Source: Litoreibacter ascidiaceicola
Lineage (GTDB): Bacteria > Pseudomonadota > Alphaproteobacteria > Rhodobacterales > Rhodobacteraceae
Assembly: GCF_900129235.1 (NCBI RefSeq)
Contig: NZ_FQUV01000004.1
Span: 248,001 to 312,000, forward strand
Length of the DNA stretch: 64,000 nt
Direction: 5' to 3'
The notes beneath the pieces are model-generated. The model saw nothing but the letters and a program-made list of their open reading frames with translations. It had not been told where the DNA came from and searched no databases. Shown here piece after piece: positions 59,168-64,000 of this stretch. Each line of letters begins with the position of its first letter. Within the stretch, counting starts at the first letter, position 1. The translations under genes and the position numbers were made by a program.

Positions 59168-60301
59168 ATGGCGCATGTGATCGAACGGGTCGAGGTGTTT
59201 TGCTACCGCGTGCCGGTAAAGGTGCCGGTGGCGACATCCTTCGGCGTGATGCGGGACCGTCCGGCGGTGTTCGTGAAGCTGACCGATCAGGACGGCTGCT
59301 TCGGCTGGGGAGAGATCTTCGCCAATTGGCCCGCTGCCGCCGCCGAACACCGTGCGCAGCTTCTGGTGCGCGACATTTGCGATTTGGTGGTGGGGGCGGA
59401 GGTGGCGCAGGCGGGCGACTTGATCGAGCGACTGACCGCGCAGACCCATATCCGTGCGTTGCAATCGGGTGAATGGGGGCCGTTCGCCCAAGTGATCGCG
59501 GGATTGGACATTGCGCTGCATGACATGTTTGCGCGGCGGAACGGAGTCTCGGTGGCGCGGTTTCTGAACAGTAAGGCAGCAGACAGCGTGCCGACCTATG
59601 CCAGCGGCATTGCCATTAATGCGGCACCTGAACTGATCGCGCAGGCCCGCGCGGCGGGGCATGACGCGTTCAAGGTGAAGATCGGTTTTGACGCGGATGA
59701 TATGGAGGCGCTGCGAGACGTGGTCGAAAATCTGCATGAGGGCGAACACCTGATGGCGGACGTCAATCAGGCGTGGTCAGTCCCCGAAGCGCTCACTTGC
59801 ACGGACCAGATTGACGCCTTGGGGTTGCGCTGGCTGGAGGAGCCCATTCGTGCGGACCTGCCATTTGAGGACTGGGCGCGCTTGGCAGAGGCGTTCAAGA
59901 CGCCATTGGCAGGGGGCGAGAACATCACCGGATTTGACGGATTTGCTGCGGCAATTGCTGCGCAGCATTTATCCGTGCTGCAACCCGATATCGTCAAATG
60001 GGGTGGCCTAAGCGGCTGTGCCTCGGTTGCTGGCGACGTGCGCAAAGCCGGCCTGCGCTACTGCCCGCATTTCCTTGGCGGCGGCATCGGATTGATCGCC
60101 TCGGGGCATTTGCTGGCGGCGGTTGGCGGCGACGGGCTTTTGGAAGTCGACGTGAACCCCAACCCGCTGCGCGACGCTTTTGGTGGCGCGTTGGTGGAGG
60201 GTGGCGTGTTCGCCATTGCCGACGCACCCGGTCTGGGCATCGACGACTTGCCCGAAGAATTGGCCCAGTTCCAAACCCTAGCGCTGGAAGCGCGCGCCTA
60301 G
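59168..60301 (+). CDS. Mandelate racemase/muconate lactonizing family enzyme
   Basis: 377 residues. Enolase-superfamily residues are complete: Lys169 and Lys171 (KVKIG), Asp198, Glu224 (LEEP), Glu251 (GGEN), Asp274 and His301 (CPHFLGGGIG). The KxK plus Asp-His pair fits the MR subgroup, which dehydrates or racemises alpha-hydroxy acids such as tartrate and sugar acids. The PHFLGGGIGL form is unlike the 26291 enzyme (SHGMQELH), so the substrates should differ. It is in one operon with LysR and TSUP. A dehydratase or racemase acting on a hydroxydicarboxylate would fit the region (inference). Confidence 0.88.
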   Translation: MAHVIERVEVFCYRVPVKVPVATSFGVMRDRPAVFVKLTDQDGCFGWGEIFANWPAAAAEHRAQLLVRDICDLVVGAEVAQAGDLIERLTAQTHIRALQSGEWGPFAQVIAGLDIALHDMFARRNGVSVARFLNSKAADSVPTYASGIAINAAPELIAQARAAGHDAFKVKIGFDADDMEALRDVVENLHEGEHLMADVNQAWSVPEALTCTDQIDALGLRWLEEPIRADLPFEDWARLAEAFKTPLAGGENITGFDGFAAAIAAQHLSVLQPDIVKWGGLSGCASVAGDVRKAGLRYCPHFLGGGIGLIASGHLLAAVGGDGLLEVDVNPNPLRDAFGGALVEGGVFAIADAPGLGIDDLPEELAQFQTLALEARA

Positions 60302-60963
60302 ATCACCTCGTCGCTGCGGTCGTCGGTCTCGCCATAGCGCTTCAGCGTCGCGGGGCGGGTGCCTTCATAAACGCGGTGCAGGTTCTCGGCGATTTTGGCG
60401 TTTTCGCGCTCGAACAGGCAGTCGCCGTGTTTGTCAGAGGCCACGATGAACGGCCCCATATTGTTGCACCTGATGACCCACATGGCTTGGGCGAGGCCCA
60501 GTTCCTCGTTCCAGTGAACGGCCTCCACCTTCTCGACCCCGCGGCCCAGCAACGCGCCGGTGCCGTAGCCGACGGTGGACAGATAAATCGCGCCGTTTGG
60601 GACAAAGAACGACTTGTAGTCTTTCGACGTCATGCCACCCTTGCCGATGATCAGCTTCGCGCCGGATTTCTCCATCCATTCCGGCAGCCATTTGGCAAAG
60701 CGGAAGGACGCGGTGGCGGTGACGGCCCCCATCTCGAAGCTGCCATCGGGGTTGATCCGCGCGGCGGGGGAGCAGTGGAAGTTGGCCGCTGAGTCGCGGG
60801 GCAACTCCATGGGAATGTTGGCCTTTTCCTCCAGCGCGCGCTTGTAGACGCCTTCGCGGGCGGTATACATCAACCCGTCCAGATAGACGATGTCGCCAAG
60901 TTGCAGATCATCGAGCGCCTCTTGCGTGGGTGTGGTGCTCAGGCGGATTTTACGCGGGCTCAT
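60298..60963 (-). CDS. Class I fumarase-like hydratase, beta subunit
   Basis: 221 residues matching the C-terminal domain of class I fumarases and the TtdB-type beta subunit of two-subunit enzymes (fumarase, L-tartrate dehydratase, mesaconase). The N-terminal LQLGDIVYLDGLMYTAREGV, then FPSAANFHCSPA-like region, IGKGGMTSKDYKSFF (near 130) and YGTGALLGRGVEKVEAVHW are typical. Fe-S chemistry is supplied by the alpha subunit at 62087. The gene overlaps the CoA-transferase start as ATGA and converges with the enolase-superfamily gene (4-base stop overlap). The substrate is unsaturated or hydroxylated C4/C5 dicarboxylate, unspecified. Confidence 0.87.
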   Translation of the reverse strand: MSPRKIRLSTTPTQEALDDLQLGDIVYLDGLMYTAREGVYKRALEEKANIPMELPRDSAANFHCSPAARINPDGSFEMGAVTATASFRFAKWLPEWMEKSGAKLIIGKGGMTSKDYKSFFVPNGAIYLSTVGYGTGALLGRGVEKVEAVHWNEELGLAQAMWVIRCNNMGPFIVASDKHGDCLFERENAKIAENLHRVYEGTRPATLKRYGETDDRSDEVI

Positions 60964-62090
60964 TGGGCGGCCTCCGGTGATGTGATTTCGTCCGTGTCGC
61001 GCCCGAATGTGGGCGCGGGATTAAGCGTTTTGGGTGCCCATGGCGCGCGAAAACTGAGGCCGGGGACACGGACGGTCTGGTCCAGTTCCGGCACGGGCAG
61101 GTCGTGCCAACAGGGGGAGTTTTGCATCTGTGGATGCGCGAGTGCCTCGCCTAAGGTGAGGACGGGGCCTGCGGGGACATCGGCCTCCGCCAGCACGGTG
61201 TCCCAATAGCTGGCGGGCTGCGTGGCGAAGATTTGCGTTAGGGTTTGCGTGACGGTTTCGGGGTCTGACTGCGCCAGTTCGGGGCGACCGAGCGCGAGGC
61301 ACAAACGGCTGGTTTGTGCAGGGGTATTGGCGGTGATGACGATCTGGCCTTCGGCGCAATCGAACCGACCGGAAAACGGCGAGTCCGAGAACGCGCGGTT
61401 GCCATCAAGGCCCCGCAACGCGCCGGTTGTCTGGTGGTTTACCGCATAGGCACCCATGAGATTGGTCATCGCGTCGAGCATGGAGACGTGCAGCTCCTGC
61501 GGCTTCAACGGCTGTTTGGCGCGTTGCAGCAGGGCGGCGAGAATGGCGGCGATTAGCGACTGACCGGCCACGTAGTCCACGATCGGGATGCCGACGCGCA
61601 GGGGGCCGCTTTCCGGGCTTCCTGTCATCGCCATCAACCCGCTGACGCCTTGCAGGATGTGGTCATAAGCGGGGCGGGAGGCGAGGGGACCGTCAGGGCC
61701 ATAGCCCGACAGGCTGGCATAGATCAGGTCGGGTTTGCGGCTTGTGGTGGCGTCGAACCCGAGGCCAAGGCGGTCGGCCACGCCGGGGCGGAAGTTTTGC
61801 ACCAAGACGTCTGCCTCGGCGACCAGCGACAAAGCGGCGTCCAGTCCGGCTTTGCTTTTCAGGTCCAGCACCACGGATTTCTTGCCGGAGTTCTGGCTTA
61901 GGAACGACGCGCCAAGCCCCGCGTCGCGCATGGCTTGCGTGCCTCCATGGCCGCGCACGAAGTCGTCGCTGCCGGGACGCTCTATGCGGATGACCTCCGC
62001 GCCCATCAGCGCCAGTTGGCCCGTCGCATAGGGCCCCGCCAGCACATGGGTGAGGTCGAGAATTCTTATGCCTGTCAGCGGCTGGGTCAT
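60960..62090 (-). CDS. Family III CoA-transferase (CaiB/BaiF)
   Basis: 376 residues. RILDLTHVLAGPYATGQLALMGAEVIRIE (in pieces, 9-37) is the family's N-terminal signature, and Asp172 (PIVDYVAGQ) aligns with the catalytic Asp of formyl-CoA transferase. It moves CoA between carboxylic acids without loss of the thioester energy. ATG 62090 overlaps the alpha subunit stop, and the long upstream frame to 62288 is rejected. It is inserted between the alpha and beta hydratase genes, so all three are expressed together. A succinyl-CoA-dependent activation of a hydroxydicarboxylate is plausible (inference). Confidence 0.9.
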   Translation of the reverse strand: MTQPLTGIRILDLTHVLAGPYATGQLALMGAEVIRIERPGSDDFVRGHGGTQAMRDAGLGASFLSQNSGKKSVVLDLKSKAGLDAALSLVAEADVLVQNFRPGVADRLGLGFDATTSRKPDLIYASLSGYGPDGPLASRPAYDHILQGVSGLMAMTGSPESGPLRVGIPIVDYVAGQSLIAAILAALLQRAKQPLKPQELHVSMLDAMTNLMGAYAVNHQTTGALRGLDGNRAFSDSPFSGRFDCAEGQIVITANTPAQTSRLCLALGRPELAQSDPETVTQTLTQIFATQPASYWDTVLAEADVPAGPVLTLGEALAHPQMQNSPCWHDLPVPELDQTVRVPGLSFRAPWAPKTLNPAPTFGRDTDEITSPEAAQ

Positions 62091-63046
62091 TCCGCCGCTT
62101 CCATCGCGGGGGCGTCCCAGTCGACGGTTTCGCGGCGTTGGTAGTCGGTGAACCAGTCGGGGTCGGTGCGATATTCCACCCGACCATCCGCGAACACCCG
62201 CGCCACTGCGCGCCGTGAGGACAGGCAGAAGGCGTGGACGGACATTTGCATGCCGCCAGTGTGGCAGTAGCCCACTTCGATATTGCAATCGACGACCATG
62301 GATTTGCCGACGAAGCCCATCGCCCCCATGCCGATAGAGTTGCCGATCTCCTTGAATTCCCGCTCCAGCGCGGCGATTTTCGGGTCGGAGTTCTCGCTGC
62401 CCACCGTGCGCAGGCAGGCGGCGCGCTTGCCCAAGACCATGCAGGTGTCCTTGCAGCCGCCAAGCCCGATGCCGATAATCGCGGGCTGGCAGGCAAGGCC
62501 GCGTTTGCCGAAGGCCACGAGGCTGTCGAGATAGAACCGCTTGATCCCCTCGATCCCGTCGGAGGGGAAGAGCATCCGGTAATCGGTGCCGAACAACCCG
62601 CCTTTATGGACGGTGATCAGGTCGATCCATTCACCGCCCGGCTCGTAGCCATATTCGATCTCCGGCGCGCCGATGCCCACGTTGTTGTCGTGGTCCGTGC
62701 GCCAAAGCGGATGCACGCGATTGGGGCGCAACGGCACGCCGTTGGTGGCATTCGCAGTTGCGCGGCGCAGGGCGGCTTCTAGTGCGATTGGGCCGCCTTC
62801 GATCTGCGTCTCGTTGCCCATTTTGACATACCAGCGCGGGGTGCCGGTGTCGCCGCACATGGCGCGGCGGTCTTCCTTGGCGGCCTCGTAGTTTTCCAGC
62901 ATGGCCTGCAATACGAAGGAGGACAGGTCGCCGTCCTCCACATCTGCGGCGGCTTGCAACCCGTCGAGATAGTCCTGCGGGATTTCGATGGCCGCCTTGT
63001 CCATCAGGGTCTCGGCGGTTTTCTGGATGATGTCGATGGGGATCAT
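62087..63046 (-). CDS. Class I fumarase-like hydratase, alpha subunit
   Basis: 319 residues. Iron-sulfur cysteines: Cys64 in CGDTGT, one of Cys198/Cys202 in GGCKDTC, and one of Cys254/Cys261 near CNIEVGYCHTGG; this resembles the three-cysteine [4Fe-4S] pattern of class I fumarases with an aconitase-like free iron site. Other Cys (211, 274) are present. It would add water to or remove it from a C4/C5 dicarboxylate together with the beta subunit at 60298. ATG 63046 overlaps the flavoprotein stop (ATGA). The frame to 63439 lies in that gene and is rejected. Confidence 0.88.
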   Translation of the reverse strand: MIPIDIIQKTAETLMDKAAIEIPQDYLDGLQAAADVEDGDLSSFVLQAMLENYEAAKEDRRAMCGDTGTPRWYVKMGNETQIEGGPIALEAALRRATANATNGVPLRPNRVHPLWRTDHDNNVGIGAPEIEYGYEPGGEWIDLITVHKGGLFGTDYRMLFPSDGIEGIKRFYLDSLVAFGKRGLACQPAIIGIGLGGCKDTCMVLGKRAACLRTVGSENSDPKIAALEREFKEIGNSIGMGAMGFVGKSMVVDCNIEVGYCHTGGMQMSVHAFCLSSRRAVARVFADGRVEYRTDPDWFTDYQRRETVDWDAPAMEAAE

Positions 63047-64000
63047 TCTGCGGCCTCCACTAATGAGACGGGTTCGCCTTCGGGCAGGATCGTCTCGCCC
63101 GGTTTGACGATGGTGAACTGGACGTCCTCGCGGGTGACGTCGAGGGTGTTGCCTGTTTGGCGGGCGACGGTGAAATAGCTGCTCTCCATCGCGCCGCTGT
63201 CCGGGAAGTCCTCGCGGTAATGTGCGCCTCGGGAGTTTTCGCGGGCCAGCCCCGCCTTGGTGATGACTTCGGAGATTTCGCAGAGCGACGCCATGTTGAG
63301 CCAATCGTGCCATGTCAGGTTGAAGGCGAGGTTGTCGCCTGCGACGCCAGCTTCCAGCAATTCGGCCTGAATGTCGGTGATGCGGGTCAGGCCGCGCTCC
63401 ATCCCGATTTCCGTGCGCATGACGCCCACGTCTTCCCACATGGCCTCCTGCAACTTGTCACGAAGCGGCTGGATCGGGGCGATCTTGTTTTGTAGCGGGC
63501 GGAGAGCGCGGGCCACTTCGGCTTCCAAAACGCTCTCGTCAGGGTCGCGGAGCGCGCCCATGTTGCGGATATCCATGCCCATCACGTCGCCCGCGACGCC
63601 GCCATAAACGGTGGAGTTCGCCACCCCGTTGCCGCCCAAACGGTTGGAGCCGTGGGCACCGCCCGCATCCTCACCCGCAACGTAAAGGCCTTCCAGCGCG
63701 GTGCGGGTGTCGGGATCGACCACGACGCCGCCCATGAAGTAATGCGCAGTCGGCACGACCTCGACCAGCCCGGCGGCCAGATCGAAGCCGCTATCGGCGC
63801 AGCGCTTGACCATGCCGGGGAATTTTGCGCGGACGTTGTCGGGGCCAAGGTGGGACATGGAGATGTATACGCCACCATTGGGCGTCGTCGTGTTCGACTT
63901 GCGCATTTCGGCGAAGATCCCGCGGCTGACCACATCGCGGGTGGCGCGTTCGCCCTTGGCGTCATAGTCGAACATGAAGCGGTTTTCCGCGCCGTTCAAA
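63043..64000 (-). CDS. Succinate dehydrogenase/fumarate reductase-type flavoprotein, partial
   Basis: The C-terminal 318 residues; the start lies beyond the right edge. HYFMGGVVVD, LYVAGEDAGGAHGSNRLGGNG and the helical C-terminal domain (PLRDKLQEAMWEDVGVMR) fit the flavoprotein subunit family of SdhA/FrdA/AprA/NadB. It should oxidise or reduce a C-C bond next to a carboxylate. The Fe-S and membrane partners are not in the window. It heads the four-gene operon flavoprotein-alpha-CoA transferase-beta with 4-base overlaps throughout. Methylsuccinate or succinate as electron donor is only a guess. Confidence 0.9.
   Translation of the reverse strand, partial: LNGAENRFMFDYDAKGERATRDVVSRGIFAEMRKSNTTTPNGGVYISMSHLGPDNVRAKFPGMVKRCADSGFDLAAGLVEVVPTAHYFMGGVVVDPDTRTALEGLYVAGEDAGGAHGSNRLGGNGVANSTVYGGVAGDVMGMDIRNMGALRDPDESVLEAEVARALRPLQNKIAPIQPLRDKLQEAMWEDVGVMRTEIGMERGLTRITDIQAELLEAGVAGDNLAFNLTWHDWLNMASLCEISEVITKAGLARENSRGAHYREDFPDSGAMESSYFTVARQTGNTLDVTREDVQFTIVKPGETILPEGEPVSLVEAAE

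Noticed and set aside
1-64000. CRISPR arrays, insertion sequences or prophage genes
   Set aside because: No regularly spaced repeats, transposase, integrase or phage structural motifs were seen in any of the frames read.

Overview
The window looks like chromosomal DNA of a marine alphaproteobacterium of the Rhodobacterales (Roseobacter group). The evidence is high GC with dense, start/stop-coupled genes, the gene families present (TRAP and tripartite tricarboxylate transporters, DmdB/DmdC-like acyl-CoA enzymes, a YidD variant, DUF5368, an FnrL-type box) and the deo/cdd/upp salvage operon. No integrase, transposase, phage gene, rRNA or CRISPR array was seen. One tRNA gene, tRNA-Gly(TCC), is present.

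Layout. (1) 1-4.7 kb: nucleoside salvage operon cdd-deoA-deoB-add-upp. (2) 4.8-11.8 kb: poorly characterised genes (basic repeat protein, membrane proteins, CPBP protease, sulfotransferase, degenerate Hint protein) plus an AMP-forming acyl-CoA synthetase. (3) 11.9-20.1 kb: fatty-acid type beta-oxidation (fadJ, fadA, a large acyl-CoA dehydrogenase) with GST, YidD and two MerR regulators, one preceded by a LiuR-like palindrome. (4) 20.2-25.7 kb: two thioesterases, a MATE exporter, pyrD, a DUF952 protein and a secreted 5'-nucleotidase. (5) 26.3-47.1 kb: a large accessory catabolic island with two arms and a GntR regulator. The left arm (SDR, IlvD/Edd dehydratase, FAH hydrolase, 2-hydroxyacid dehydrogenase, enolase-superfamily dehydratase) resembles non-phosphorylative sugar-acid routes that cleave a 2,4-diketo acid. 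The right arm starts with a TRAP transporter and continues with two PhyH-type dioxygenases, a UxaA-type dehydratase, Gfo/Idh oxidoreductases, a DAO-type flavoprotein, a beta-hydroxyacid dehydrogenase and a DMT permease. This is the best candidate for an undescribed pathway. (6) 47.1-50.5 kb: SLAC1 channel, DsrE-like protein, Tat-exported type II sulfide:quinone oxidoreductase and DUF5368 protein, behind an FNR-type box placed at about -41. (7) 50.5-54.3 kb: tRNA-Gly, xylB, an orphan acyl-CoA dehydrogenase and a LysR. (8) 54.3-64 kb: a tripartite tricarboxylate transporter, LysR-TSUP-enolase operon, and a tightly coupled operon encoding a succinate-dehydrogenase-like flavoprotein, class I fumarase-like alpha subunit, family III CoA-transferase and fumarase-like beta subunit. 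This suggests uptake, desaturation, hydration and CoA activation of a dicarboxylate.

The substrates of regions 5 and 8 cannot be read from sequence alone. Assignments below family level are marked as inference.
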